Origin: Casp-actino8 sp965659595
Lineage (GTDB): Bacteria > Actinomycetota > Acidimicrobiia > Acidimicrobiales > Ilumatobacteraceae
Direction of reading: 5' to 3'
DNA length: 17,230 nucleotides
Assembly (NCBI GenBank): GCA_965659595.1
Contig: CBFHWN010000041.1
Coordinates: 1 to 17,230 of the forward strand
Shown here: positions 1 through 7,019 of the stretch, piece after piece
Layout of the letters: each line of letters opens with the position of its first letter
Position numbering within the stretch: the first letter of the stretch is position 1
Notes under the pieces: generated by a model
Database searches by the model: none
Seen by the model: only the letters and a program-made list of their open reading frames with translations
What the model was told of the DNA's origin: nothing
Program-made: the position numbers and the translations under genes

Positions 1-1
1 C

Positions 2-844
2 GACACGCTCACGATAGGCGCAGCGAACGTGACGCTGTATGCACAGTGGACCGCCGACACACTCACCATCACCTACGACAGCCAATCCGGTTCCCCGATC
101 GCTGACGGCGACTCGGCCACGACTACTGGCGGATCTATCTCCACCCTCCCAACCGACCCGACCCGATCCGGCTACACCTTCAACGGCTGGTTCACAGCAA
201 CATCCGGCGGCTCCCAGATCACCACCAGCAACCCCCACGGCCAAATCAGCGACTTCACGTTGTTCGCCCAGTGGACTCAAATCCCGGTTCAGGTTGCCCC
301 ACCCGCCCCATCCGTCATCGCACCCGCCCCACCCGTTATCGCACCCGCCCCACCCGTTATCGCACCTGCCCCGCCACCATCGAGTTTCACGATCGACATG
401 GGTGATGGTTCGTCGTTCCTCGTTGAACACAGCAACGAACGCATCGCCACCGACATGAGCGTCCCTGTGGGTGCTCGCTTCTCAGTCCATGGGACCCAGT
501 TTCAACCCGACTCCGACATTGAGATATGGCTCAACTCGACGCGCGTCCTCTTCGGGACGGCGACGGCCGGCATCGACAACACCTTCGTCCTCACCTCGAA
601 TCTTCCCGACCAGATCGAGCCTGGTGAGCACACCCTGGAAATTGTCGGAATCAATCTCGCCGGCGATCTGCAGACCACGTGGATCGGCCTGCTGGTCGAC
701 GAGCCGAAACTGATCGAAACACCGGACCTCGAACTGCCCATCACCGGGCGCAACAGCGACGTCGTTCTCAACTGGTCAATGGCATTACTGGTCGCCGGAA
801 TTCTCGTCGGCGCTCTCAGCCGACGTCGAGGGCTCCTTCGCTGA
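2..844 (+). CDS. C-terminal part of LPxTG-anchored surface protein with InlB/Flg_new-type repeats (5' end outside window)
   Basis: The frame is already open at base 2, so the start lies upstream. The visible protein begins inside one repeat ending in TLYAQW and then has a full second repeat of about 75 residues (TITYDSQSG, GYTFNGWFT, FTLFAQW). This is the signature of the InlB B-repeat / Listeria-Bacteroides repeat (Flg_new) found in exported bacterial proteins. A proline-alanine stretch (APAPPVI units) follows, then about 130 residues that look like an extracellular beta domain. The end is a cell-wall sorting signal: LPITG encoded at 734-748, a hydrophobic segment (MALLVAGILVGAL) and the basic tail RRRGLLR. 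A sortase should therefore cleave it and link it to peptidoglycan. The ligand or role is unknown. It ends 42 bp before the convergent GFA gene, with no clear terminator between them. Confidence 0.85.
   Translation, partial: DTLTIGAANVTLYAQWTADTLTITYDSQSGSPIADGDSATTTGGSISTLPTDPTRSGYTFNGWFTATSGGSQITTSNPHGQISDFTLFAQWTQIPVQVAPPAPSVIAPAPPVIAPAPPVIAPAPPPSSFTIDMGDGSSFLVEHSNERIATDMSVPVGARFSVHGTQFQPDSDIEIWLNSTRVLFGTATAGIDNTFVLTSNLPDQIEPGEHTLEIVGINLAGDLQTTWIGLLVDEPKLIETPDLELPITGRNSDVVLNWSMALLVAGILVGALSRRRGLLR
300..362 (+). repeat. Three tandem 21-bp units encoding a Pro-Ala linker
   Basis: Units at 300-320, 321-341 and 342-362 each encode seven residues of the type APAPPVI. The second and third are identical and the first differs at three bases. 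A degenerate continuation follows to about 380. The in-frame unit length means copy number could vary without breaking the surface protein; the stretch probably acts as a stiff wall-spanning linker. Confidence 0.85.
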
Positions 845-886
845 CCGTGACCCCGTCAAGAGTCCAGCGAGATTCGGACAAGCGAA

Positions 887-1291
887 TTACTCGCGCTCGA
901 GCGATGCCGCCATACCGGGGAGGTTCACCCACGGCTGACGGTCGACGCACCACGCCTCAACCGTCGGCTTGACGTCGGACTTGTCGTCGAGAGTCCCGGC
1001 CTTCACCGCGATCACACCTTCACTCAACATGATCTCCGACAGGATCGGCGAACCGCACGACGAACAGAAACGACGTCGTACGTAGACCTGATCGCCTTTC
1101 TCACCCATCTCGTCGTAGGCAGCCATGTCACCGCTCACGGTCATCTGCGACCACATCGCGATCAGGTTCACCGAGAACGCGCTACCGCCTTGGCGTTGGC
1201 AATGCGAGCAGTGACACACCGCCGTAGCGATCGGATCACCCTCCATGGAGTACGAGATTTTTCCGCAGAGACAACGTCCGGTTCTTGCCAT
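887..1291 (-). CDS. GFA-family (Mss4-like fold) zinc-binding protein
   Basis: 134 residues, starting at the ATG at 1291. Three cysteine motifs mark the GFA / Mss4-like fold: CxCG near residues 7-10 (CLCGKISY), CHCSHC at 26-31 followed by QRQGGSAF, and CSSCGSPI at 76-83. These cysteines bind zinc. The family is named after a glutathione-dependent formaldehyde-activating enzyme, but most members have no proven substrate, so the family name should not be read as a reaction. The gene lies 68 bp downstream of larC on the same strand, but it has its own -10-like hexamer and is probably transcribed separately as a leaderless mRNA. A longer in-frame start at 1357 would add residues with no family resemblance and was not used. 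Confidence 0.85.
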   Translation of the reverse strand: MARTGRCLCGKISYSMEGDPIATAVCHCSHCQRQGGSAFSVNLIAMWSQMTVSGDMAAYDEMGEKGDQVYVRRRFCSSCGSPILSEIMLSEGVIAVKAGTLDDKSDVKPTVEAWCVDRQPWVNLPGMAASLERE

Positions 1292-1297
1292 GCCGGC

Positions 1298-1303
1298 AAC
1301 GTA
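1298..1303 (-). promoter_or_regulatory. -10 hexamer TACGTT, leaderless promoter of the GFA gene
   Basis: On the minus strand TACGTT is followed by exactly six bases and then the ATG at 1291. This puts the expected transcription start at or next to the A of the start codon. No Shine-Dalgarno sequence is visible. I found no convincing -35 element. Confidence 0.5.
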
Positions 1304-1359
1304 GCAGTCGAGAACGACCCATCTGACCGAACCGGAACACCTCGAAACTGGCGGCAAGC

Positions 1360-2535
1360 TCAGGAGGTGGAAGCGGAGGTTTCGGCACGACGAAGAATCT
1401 CACGTAACGGGAGTCCGAGGGCAGAGGCTGCCCTCGCAGCATCGTCGTGTTCGACCTTCACCCGACCCGCTGTCACCTTCACACGGATCTCGTGTCCGTC
1501 GACCATCACGACACGTTCCGACCGGGCCTGCGGCCAACGTTCGAGCACGGTGCCACGCACTCCGAGCGTGCCGGTCTCGGCCACCAACACCTCGGTGATC
1601 CGCGACGAGAGGACGGGGTCGCACAACGCGTGAACTGTGTGAGCGGGGCGGCCCTTCTTCATGACGATCGGTGTTGCCCACGCATCGTGGGCGCCGGCAG
1701 CCAACAACGCGGCGATCGTGTGCGCCAACACCTCACCGGTTACGTCGTCGACATTTGCCTCGAGCAGTCGCACGCTCTCACCCGAACGTGCCACGTCACC
1801 GACGGTATCTCCCACCAACACCTGCACGATGTTGGCTCGTCCGTCGATGTCGGCCGTGCCGGCACCGAAACCGCGGGACGACACGCCCATCGACGGCATC
1901 GGCCCGAACGACTCGGCGAGGGCGACCATGATCGCAACCCCCGTGGGAGTCGCCAGCTCTCGGCGATCGTCCAGCCCGGTCAGGACGACATTGCGCAGAG
2001 CGGACAATCCGACGACCGCCGGCGACGGATTCGGCAGCTCACCGTGCTGCGTGCGAATCGTCCCGTGTCCGGTTCCGATCGGACCGCACACGATCTGCCC
2101 AACGTCGAGCACCTCGAGCGCGGCACACACGCCCACGATGTCGACGATGGAATCGACGGCTCCCACTTCGTGAAACTCGACGGCTTCGGCGGTCACACCG
2201 TGGATCTTCCCCTCCACGTCGGCCAGCACCTCGAACACCGCCAACGAACGAGAGCGAACCCGTTCGGGCAGATCGGAAGCTTCGAGCAACGAGCGGATGT
2301 CGCGCCACGCACGGTGATGGTGCTGATCTCCGTGAACGTGTTCGACGACGATCGCCCGTGTGGACGCAACACCGGCCCGTTGCGCGGGCTCGAACGTCAG
2401 TGCATAGTCGTGGAGCGCGAGACCGCTCATGATCTCGGCGATCTGCAGCGGGTCGGCACCGGCGTCGACCAATGACGCGAGAACCATGTCGCCGGCGACA
2501 CCGGCTGAGCAGTTGAACCAGGCGACTCGACTCAT
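1360..2535 (-). CDS. larC: Nickel-pincer cofactor biosynthesis protein LarC
   Basis: 391 residues, the usual full length. LarC inserts nickel into pyridinium-3,5-bisthiocarboxylic acid mononucleotide in a CTP-dependent step, giving the nickel-pincer nucleotide cofactor of lactate racemase and related racemases/epimerases; it acts in the cytoplasm. Visible signature: N-terminal FNCSAGVAGDM (7-17), a histidine-rich segment EHVHGDQHHHR (65-75), FHEVGAVDSIVDI (121-133), GTGHGTIRTQHGELPNP (154-170), and in the C-terminal LarC2 part EANVDDVTGEVLAH (259-272) and VMKKGRPAHTVHALC (291-305). In Lactobacillus plantarum the two halves are joined by a frameshift; here they are one continuous frame. The ATG overlaps the larB stop (ATGA), so translation is coupled to larB. 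Earlier in-frame starts would run antisense-like through larB and are rejected. Confidence 0.93.
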   Translation of the reverse strand: MSRVAWFNCSAGVAGDMVLASLVDAGADPLQIAEIMSGLALHDYALTFEPAQRAGVASTRAIVVEHVHGDQHHHRAWRDIRSLLEASDLPERVRSRSLAVFEVLADVEGKIHGVTAEAVEFHEVGAVDSIVDIVGVCAALEVLDVGQIVCGPIGTGHGTIRTQHGELPNPSPAVVGLSALRNVVLTGLDDRRELATPTGVAIMVALAESFGPMPSMGVSSRGFGAGTADIDGRANIVQVLVGDTVGDVARSGESVRLLEANVDDVTGEVLAHTIAALLAAGAHDAWATPIVMKKGRPAHTVHALCDPVLSSRITEVLVAETGTLGVRGTVLERWPQARSERVVMVDGHEIRVKVTAGRVKVEHDDAARAASALGLPLREILRRAETSASTS

Positions 2536-3290
2536 CGTGCACCACCAGTCGTCGCTCGCACGACTCGCGCCGCCGCGCACGCGGCACCGTAACCGTTGTC
2601 GATGCCGACGACCGCCACGCCGTTGGCACACGTGGCATGCATGGCGAGCAGTGCCGTCACCCCGTCGAGCCCCGACCCGTAGCCCACACTGGTGGGCACG
2701 GCGATCACCGGCTTGCCGGTCAGACCGCCGATCACACTGGCCAGTGCACCTTCCATACCCGCCACCACGATCACCACGTCGGCGGCCATCACGTCGTCGA
2801 GCCGCGACAAGAGTCGATGGAGTCCGGCGACTCCGACGTCGGTGATGCGCTGTGCCTCGATGCCATGCGCCATCAACGACAGAATGCACTCGTCGACCAC
2901 CGGCACATCGGCGGTTCCGGCCGAGATCACGAGCATGCGACCGTCGTACGAGGGTTGCGGAGCGCGCCAGAGCATCGACGTGTGCGCAGTGGTGGCCTCC
3001 CCATGAGCGGCAACGAGAGCCTTGCGCTGATCGTCGTCGACGCGCGTGGCGAGGACGGCTCCGGATCCATGCTGCAAGAGTTCACCGACAATGCGCACGC
3101 ACTGCTCGGGGGACTTGCCTGGCGCGTACACCGCTTCGGGTGCACCTTGACGTAGATGTCGATGATGGTCGACAAGCGCGTCCCCCACATCGGCAAAGGG
3201 AAGCCGTGAGAGGCGACTCATTGCCTCGTCGGGCGAAAGGGCTCCACGCGCGATGTCGTCCACGAGTTGGCGCAGGGTTTTGGCGTCCAC
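2532..3290 (-). CDS. larB: Nickel-pincer cofactor biosynthesis protein LarB
   Basis: 252 residues starting at GTG 3290, with a purine-rich ribosome-binding stretch (CGAGGATGG) just upstream. LarB resembles AIR carboxylase (PurE); it carboxylates the pyridinium ring of nicotinic acid adenine dinucleotide and releases AMP, the first step of the nickel-pincer pathway. Visible motifs: HHRHLRQGAPEAVY (42-55) and GKSPEQC, then the PurE-like domain with SAGTADVPV (123-131), DVGVAGLHRL (151-160), AGMEGALASVIGGL (177-190) and VPTSVGYGSG (198-207). Cys221 in ATCANG matches the cysteine proposed as nucleophile in the family, and GIDNGYGAA (229-237) follows. The first gene of a larBC pair, divergent from pheA. 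The sulfur-inserting enzyme LarE and any racemase LarA are not in this window. Confidence 0.93.
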   Translation of the reverse strand: MDAKTLRQLVDDIARGALSPDEAMSRLSRLPFADVGDALVDHHRHLRQGAPEAVYAPGKSPEQCVRIVGELLQHGSGAVLATRVDDDQRKALVAAHGEATTAHTSMLWRAPQPSYDGRMLVISAGTADVPVVDECILSLMAHGIEAQRITDVGVAGLHRLLSRLDDVMAADVVIVVAGMEGALASVIGGLTGKPVIAVPTSVGYGSGLDGVTALLAMHATCANGVAVVGIDNGYGAACAAARVVRATTGGAR

Positions 3291-3322
3291 GAAACCATCC
3301 TCGCACGAGCGACCCTGCGCCG

Positions 3323-3328
3323 TAGCCT
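3323..3328 (+). promoter_or_regulatory. -10 hexamer TAGCCT, probable near-leaderless promoter of pheA
   Basis: TAGCCT is followed by seven bases and then the GTG at 3336. It lies in the 45-bp gap between the divergent starts of larB and pheA. No strong Shine-Dalgarno sequence precedes this GTG, which agrees with leaderless initiation. Confidence 0.45.
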
Positions 3329-3335
3329 TGAGCCA

Positions 3336-4286
3336 GTGAACGCCAAGGCCCCGTCAACCTCCCTACTGCGCGTCGGATTCTTCGGGCCGTTCGGCACCTT
3401 CACTGAGCAGGCCGTGCGCTCACAATCCGACCTGGCCACCGGCGAGTTGGTGGCCTTCCGTACCGTGCCCGACGTGCTCGATGCCGTCGCCGACGGTTCG
3501 GTCGACGTGGGTGTGGTCCCCATCGAGAACTCGATCGAAGGCACGGTCAACTTCACCCAGGACGCGTTGTCGTTCGACTACACCCTTCTCATACAGCGCG
3601 AGATCGTGCTCGACATCGAACACTGTCTCGTCGCCCTTCCGGGCGCCTCGCTCGATGCGATCACCACGGTTCTTTCCATACCTGTGGCCTCGGCCCAGTG
3701 CCACCGCTTCATACGCGAAAACCTTCCCGAGGTCGAGGTGCATGCTGCCAACAGCACCGCCGACGCCGCCATGACAGTCGCCGACACCCGTGACGTGACG
3801 ATCGCCGCCATTGCGCCTCGCAATGCCGCCGCGCTCTACGGACTCGAGGTGTTGGCGAGCAAGATTGAAGATCACCACGGCAACCAGACGCGGTTCGTCA
3901 TGGTCGCCCCCGAGCGAGTGCCAGCGCCCACTGGAAACGATCGCACCGGCATCGTGGTGTATCAGCGGGCCGACGAGCCCGGAAGCCTGATCTCGATCCT
4001 GCAAGAGTTCGCAGCACGCCGCATCAACATCATCAACCTGCTGTCTCGCCCCACCAAGGACGGCGGACTCGGCGACTACTGCTTCGTCATGTACATGGAC
4101 GGCCACATCGCCGACGAACTGGTGGCCGACGCGTTGCGTTCGCTCCACTCGAAACAGGCTGCCGTCAAGTTCCTCGGTTCGTACCCGGCCGCCGGCGAGG
4201 TGAACCACACCGCCCGGGAACACGCCGACTCACGCTGGCGTCAAGCCGACGACTGGGTCGAAGAACTGCGCTCCCGCTTCTCTTGA
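3336..4286 (+). CDS. pheA: Prephenate dehydratase
   Basis: 316 residues. Converts prephenate to phenylpyruvate in phenylalanine synthesis, in the cytoplasm. It is monofunctional: no chorismate mutase domain precedes it. The periplasmic-binding-like catalytic region begins with FFGPFGTFTEQA (15-26), followed by VPIENSIEGTVN (61-72) and NQTRF (183-187), whose Thr-Arg-Phe is the family's catalytic motif. An ACT regulatory domain follows at about 204-283, with PGSLISIL (215-222) and LLSRPTK (235-241). In most PheA ACT domains the second motif reads ESRP; here the Glu is Leu, so phenylalanine feedback may differ. The GTG at 3336 was chosen because it sits just before the conserved strand and behind a -10 hexamer; an upstream TTG frame would overlap the larB start. 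Confidence 0.93.
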   Translation: MNAKAPSTSLLRVGFFGPFGTFTEQAVRSQSDLATGELVAFRTVPDVLDAVADGSVDVGVVPIENSIEGTVNFTQDALSFDYTLLIQREIVLDIEHCLVALPGASLDAITTVLSIPVASAQCHRFIRENLPEVEVHAANSTADAAMTVADTRDVTIAAIAPRNAAALYGLEVLASKIEDHHGNQTRFVMVAPERVPAPTGNDRTGIVVYQRADEPGSLISILQEFAARRINIINLLSRPTKDGGLGDYCFVMYMDGHIADELVADALRSLHSKQAAVKFLGSYPAAGEVNHTAREHADSRWRQADDWVEELRSRFS

Positions 4287-4296
4287 CCTGCAGCAC

Positions 4297-4302
4297 TACC
4301 CT
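4297..4302 (+). promoter_or_regulatory. -10 hexamer TACCCT, leaderless promoter of the SDR gene
   Basis: TACCCT is followed by exactly six bases (4303-4308) and the ATG at 4309. It lies in the 22-bp gap after pheA. There is no Shine-Dalgarno sequence, so the SDR gene is probably transcribed as a leaderless mRNA in addition to any read-through from pheA. Confidence 0.45.
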
Positions 4303-4308
4303 TCTCGC

Positions 4309-5184
4309 ATGAGCGAGCAGACAGCAGTCGTCACAGGGGCTAATTCCGGAATCGGCCGGGCCACCGCGATTCATTTGGCAGCCAACGGGTACCGCGTGTT
4401 CGGAACTGTACGCGGGCTGAGCAAGACCACCAAGGCCCAACAAATGGCCGACGAAGCCGGCGTGTCGATCGAATGGATCGAGCTCGACATCGCCGACGAC
4501 GACAGCGTCACCCAAGGTTTCGCTCGCATCCATGAACTCTCTCCGGTGATAGACGTCTTGGTGAACAACGCCGGTGTCGGCGGAAACGCCGTGATCGAAG
4601 AATGTCCGCCGTCGCTCTATCACGAGGTCATGAACATCAACTTGTGCGGAGCTGTGCGGTGCGTGCAAGCCGTATTGCCCGGTATGCGCGCCCGTTCGGC
4701 CGGGACGATCGTCAACGTGTCGTCGGTGGTCGGACGATTCGCCGCTCTCGCCCAGGCTCCGTACGTCGCGTCGAAGTGGGCACTCGAGGCCATGTCGGAA
4801 GGTCTTGCCCAAGAACTCGCGCCGTGGAACATTCGGGTGGCCATCGTCGAACCGGGCATCACGAAGTCGGCGATCTTCGCCAAGAATGTGGATGCCCCGA
4901 ATTCGAGCGGCGCCTACGACGCCCACTACCGACGCCTCTTCCAGTTCTATGCGGCCGGTATGGCCCAGGCGACGGATCCCTTCGAAGTGGGAGCCGTGAT
5001 CCTCGATGCCATCCGAACCGATACGCCCAAGCTTCGTTATCCCGTGAGTTGGGGCGGGCCCGAGATCCTCGCTCGGCGCGAGACGATGTCCGATACTGAC
5101 TGGGTCAACCTCGGCGCGCTCGAGAACGATGCGGACTACTACGCCGAATTCGAGAGAATGTTCGGGGTCCGTCTCGCGCCGTAG
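4309..5184 (+). CDS. Short-chain dehydrogenase/reductase (classical SDR)
   Basis: 291 residues. The N-terminal Rossmann signature TGANSGIG (9-16) binds NAD(P)(H); NNAG lies at 86-89. The catalytic residues are Asn at about 111, Ser at 138/139 (VNVSSV) and Tyr152-Lys156 in YVASK. EPGITKS (181-187) follows the active site as in classical SDRs. The protein is about 40 residues longer than the shortest classical SDRs, with a C-terminal extension rich in acidic and aromatic residues (DADYYAEFERMF). The substrate cannot be told from sequence; overall it looks like the group that includes retinol/steroid-dehydrogenase-like oxidoreductases. It follows pheA by 22 bp, which need not imply a shared pathway. 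Confidence 0.88.
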   Translation: MSEQTAVVTGANSGIGRATAIHLAANGYRVFGTVRGLSKTTKAQQMADEAGVSIEWIELDIADDDSVTQGFARIHELSPVIDVLVNNAGVGGNAVIEECPPSLYHEVMNINLCGAVRCVQAVLPGMRARSAGTIVNVSSVVGRFAALAQAPYVASKWALEAMSEGLAQELAPWNIRVAIVEPGITKSAIFAKNVDAPNSSGAYDAHYRRLFQFYAAGMAQATDPFEVGAVILDAIRTDTPKLRYPVSWGGPEILARRETMSDTDWVNLGALENDADYYAEFERMFGVRLAP

Positions 5185-5189
5185 CAATC

Positions 5190-5212
5190 ACCCGGGAAGC
5201 ATGTCGCCGGGT
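5190..5212 (+). terminator. Small GC hairpin after the SDR gene, possible weak terminator
   Basis: ACCCGG (5190-5195) and CCGGGT (5207-5212) form a perfect 6-bp stem with an 11-nt loop, starting 6 bp after the SDR stop codon. There is no T-tract, so it is at best a weak or Rho-assisted end. Confidence 0.3.
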
Positions 5213-5215
5213 CGC

Positions 5216-5221
5216 TAGCCT
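5216..5221 (+). promoter_or_regulatory. Possible -10 element TAGCCT of tRNA-Ser(UGA)
   Basis: TAGCCT ends 7 bp before the mature 5' end of the tRNA. It matches the TAnnnT pattern seen before several protein genes here. No clear -35. Confidence 0.35.
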
Positions 5222-5228
5222 CGACTCC

Positions 5229-5313
5229 GGAACGGTGGCAGAGCGGACAAATGCAGCCGCCTTGAAAGCGGCCGGCTCGAAAGGGCCCGGGGGTTCGAAT
5301 CCCTCCCGTTCCG
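5229..5313 (+). tRNA. tRNA-Ser, anticodon UGA
   Basis: The acceptor arms GGAACGG (5229-5235) and CCGTTCC (5306-5312) pair over 7 bp, with discriminator G at 5313. The anticodon stem GCCGC/GCGGC closes the 7-nt loop CTTGAAA, with anticodon TGA at 5263-5265. A long variable arm typical of serine tRNA and the T-loop GTTCGAATC follow. The CCA end is not encoded (CCC follows). Confidence 0.96.
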
Positions 5314-5340
5314 CCCTGATGTCACCTTCGTGACCGCCTG

Positions 5341-5346
5341 TACACT
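5341..5346 (+). promoter_or_regulatory. Possible -10 element TACACT of tRNA-Ser(GCU)
   Basis: TACACT ends 12 bp before the mature 5' end. The 45-bp gap between the two serine tRNA genes therefore probably holds a separate promoter for the second one. The -35 is not clear. Confidence 0.4.
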
Positions 5347-5358
5347 CGTCCGGACCAG

Positions 5359-5452
5359 GGAGAGGTGCCGGAGCCTGGTTGAACGGGACGTCCTGCTAAG
5401 ACGTTGACCTCCTAAAAGGGGTCCGTGGGTTCAAATCCCACCCTCTCCGCCA
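5359..5452 (+). tRNA. tRNA-Ser, anticodon GCU
   Basis: The acceptor arms GGAGAGG (5359-5365) and CCTCTCC (5442-5448) pair over 7 bp, with discriminator G at 5449 and an encoded CCA at 5450-5452. The anticodon stem ACGTC/GACGT closes the loop CTGCTAA, with anticodon GCT at 5395-5397. It has a long variable arm and the T-loop GTTCAAATC. Confidence 0.96.
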
Positions 5453-5538
5453 GCGTTGCACCTGCTCAGCCGTCGCTTTGTTGCGATTTGATGACGATCC
5501 GACCACACTGACTGTCGGCATCTGCCACGGAGCGGGGA

Positions 5539-6693
5539 ATGAGTACCTATCAACAGTCGTCTCATCCGGGTCCACTCGACCCGAGTCAGCCGGGCTGGCG
5601 TCGACCGAAGTCTCGGCGAGATCCGCTCGCGCCTCGACCCGACTACTTCCGACGTCGACTGGTCGCCATCGCCATCCTCGGTGGTCTGATCGCCCCGGTA
5701 GCCCTCGCGCTGCGAGGCGACGGGAACGGGGTGTCGTCCTCGCCCACCCCGGGCGCCGCCGCTCTCGTTCAGGTCGACGGATCGTCCTCGAGTGATGGCA
5801 TCGACCCGTCGAGTTCGGAACCGTCCGTCGTAGCGACTACCACTCCCATCACCTCTCCCGCCGTCGCTCCCATCGTGTCACCGACGGTCACCGCTGCCAG
5901 CCGAACCTGCGCATCCACGTATCTGGTTCTTCCTGGTGACTCGTGGTACGCCATCGGTTCGCGTGCGGGTGTAGCACCTGGACTCATCGCCGGATCGAAC
6001 GGTGTCACCGTGCAGGCCCCCTTGTCACCGGGTGACGAACTCTGTCTGCCAGCTGGCGTCGTAGTGGCCCCACCGGAACCACCTACCGCCGCTCCGGATA
6101 CATCGCAACAGAATCCCTCGGCGCCTCGCTGTGGGCTCGACTACGTGGTGCAGTCCGGTGACTCGTGGTACGGAATCGCCGAACGCGCCGGTGTGAAAGC
6201 AGGACCACTCGCGGCCGTGAACGGCAAGACGATTTCGTCACCGCTCAAAGTGGGACAGACGATCTGCCTCCCCGAAGGTGCACGCCGACCTTCGCCCACC
6301 ACCACGACTACTCGCCCACCGCAGTCGTCAGGATCGTCATCGTCATCGTCATCGAACGACATGCGTCAGATTCCCTACGACCCGACCCGCACCTACTCCC
6401 GCGCCGAGGTCGAACAGATCGTGCGCGACGTCTGGCCCGACGAACTCGAGAACGACGCGCTCTACGTCGTGCAGCGCGAGAGTCGATTCAATCCATCGGC
6501 TCGCAGTTACTGCTGCCTCGGGCTCTTCCAGATCAACTGGCGGTCGCATCGGTCGTGGCTCGCTAACTATGGCGTGACTGACCCGACGCAACTTCTCGAC
6601 CCAGAAGTCAACGCCCGCATGGGTCTCGTCACCTGGCAGCGTTCAGGTAGTTGGCGCCCGTGGTGCACCTCGTCGTGGTGTCCGCCCTCCTGA
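5539..6693 (+). CDS. Membrane-anchored cell-wall protein: two LysM domains and a C-terminal lysozyme-like (SLT-type) domain
   Basis: 384 residues, starting at ATG 5539 six bases after a GGAG ribosome-binding site (5529-5532). A basic cytoplasmic N-terminus (RRPKSRR, FRRR) precedes one membrane segment at about 41-58. A Ser/Thr/Pro linker leads to two LysM peptidoglycan-binding domains at about 127-171 and 201-244, each holding GDSWY and bracketed by a cysteine pair (C124/C169, C198/C243). A second Thr/Ser linker leads to a lysozyme-like domain at about 293-376, with Glu314 in VQRESRFNPSA and GLFQINW (328-334). This matches the catalytic Glu and GLFQ motif of lytic transglycosylases. It probably cleaves or remodels peptidoglycan outside the membrane. 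It lies between the serine and arginine tRNA genes. Confidence 0.88.
   Translation: MSTYQQSSHPGPLDPSQPGWRRPKSRRDPLAPRPDYFRRRLVAIAILGGLIAPVALALRGDGNGVSSSPTPGAAALVQVDGSSSSDGIDPSSSEPSVVATTTPITSPAVAPIVSPTVTAASRTCASTYLVLPGDSWYAIGSRAGVAPGLIAGSNGVTVQAPLSPGDELCLPAGVVVAPPEPPTAAPDTSQQNPSAPRCGLDYVVQSGDSWYGIAERAGVKAGPLAAVNGKTISSPLKVGQTICLPEGARRPSPTTTTTRPPQSSGSSSSSSSNDMRQIPYDPTRTYSRAEVEQIVRDVWPDELENDALYVVQRESRFNPSARSYCCLGLFQINWRSHRSWLANYGVTDPTQLLDPEVNARMGLVTWQRSGSWRPWCTSSWCPPS
6334..6354 (+). repeat. Hexanucleotide repeat (TCGTCA)3.5 encoding poly-Ser
   Basis: Three and a half perfect copies of TCGTCA lie in the serine-rich linker before the lysozyme-like domain. A change of whole units would alter linker length by two residues each without a frameshift. 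Confidence 0.75.
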
Positions 6694-6745
6694 CCTGGGG
6701 AGGCGGATCTTGACCAGTTTCGGTGGGGAGCAGGGCTTTCGACCC

Positions 6746-6751
6746 TAAACT
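6746..6751 (+). promoter_or_regulatory. Possible -10 element TAAACT of tRNA-Arg(ACG)
   Basis: TAAACT ends 11 bp before the mature 5' end. A TTGACC lies upstream at 6710-6715, but 30 bp away, too far to be its -35. Confidence 0.4.
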
Positions 6752-6762
6752 TCCACCTACCA

Positions 6763-6835
6763 GCGCTCGTAGCTCAATGGATAGAGCATTTGACTACGGA
6801 TCAAAAGGTTAGGGGTTCGAGTCCCTTCGAGCGCG
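6763..6835 (+). tRNA. tRNA-Arg, anticodon ACG
   Basis: The acceptor arms GCGCTCG (6763-6769) and CGAGCGC (6828-6834) pair over 7 bp, with discriminator G at 6835. The anticodon stem TTTGA/TCAAA closes CTACGGA, with anticodon ACG at 6796-6798. The first A is probably deaminated to inosine, as in other bacterial tRNA-Arg(ACG), to read CGU, CGC and CGA. CCA is not encoded. Confidence 0.96.
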
Positions 6836-6839
6836 CGAG

Positions 6840-6881
6840 ATGACCAGCGGTTTCCTTGGGGGCACGCTGGTCATTTGCTTT
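6840..6881 (+). terminator. Intrinsic terminator of tRNA-Arg(ACG)
   Basis: ATGACCAGCG (6840-6849) and CGCTGGTCAT (6865-6874) form a perfect 10-bp stem with a 15-nt loop, followed by the T-rich run TTTGCTTT. It starts 5 bp after the tRNA and separates it from the next tRNA-Arg. Confidence 0.75.
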
Positions 6882-6924
6882 GCAGGTGGCCGATGGATCG
6901 GGTCGTAATCGAGGCCTGATCGAT

Positions 6925-6941
6925 CACTAGCCTGCCTAGTG
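6925..6941 (+). promoter_or_regulatory. Inverted repeat with embedded TAGCCT before tRNA-Arg(UCG)
   Basis: CACTAG (6925-6930) and CTAGTG (6936-6941) are perfect inverted repeats around CCTGC, ending 2 bp before the tRNA. The TAGCCT inside (6928-6933) fits a -10 element ten bases before the mature 5' end. Whether the symmetry is functional is unknown. Confidence 0.35.
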
Positions 6942-6943
6942 CG

Positions 6944-7019
6944 GCGTCCGTAGCGCAATGGATAGAGCATCTGACTTCGGATCAGACGGTTGGGGGTTCG
7001 AGTCCCTCCGGGCGCGCCA
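6944..7019 (+). tRNA. tRNA-Arg, anticodon UCG
   Basis: The acceptor arms GCGTCCG (6944-6950) and CGGGCGC (7009-7015) pair over 7 bp with one G-U. The discriminator is G at 7016 and CCA is encoded at 7017-7019. The anticodon stem TCTGA/TCAGA closes CTTCGGA, with anticodon TCG at 6977-6979. The body is closely similar to the upstream tRNA-Arg(ACG), suggesting an old duplication. Confidence 0.96.

Noticed and set aside
2536..2889. Longer N-terminus for LarC
   Set aside because: It would be an arginine-rich shadow of larB; the family starts at MSRVAWFNCSAG, right at the ATGA overlap.
3267..3335. TTG start 69 bp upstream for PheA
   Set aside because: It overlaps the larB start on the other strand, and the residues do not fit the family; GTG 3336 is preceded by a -10 hexamer.
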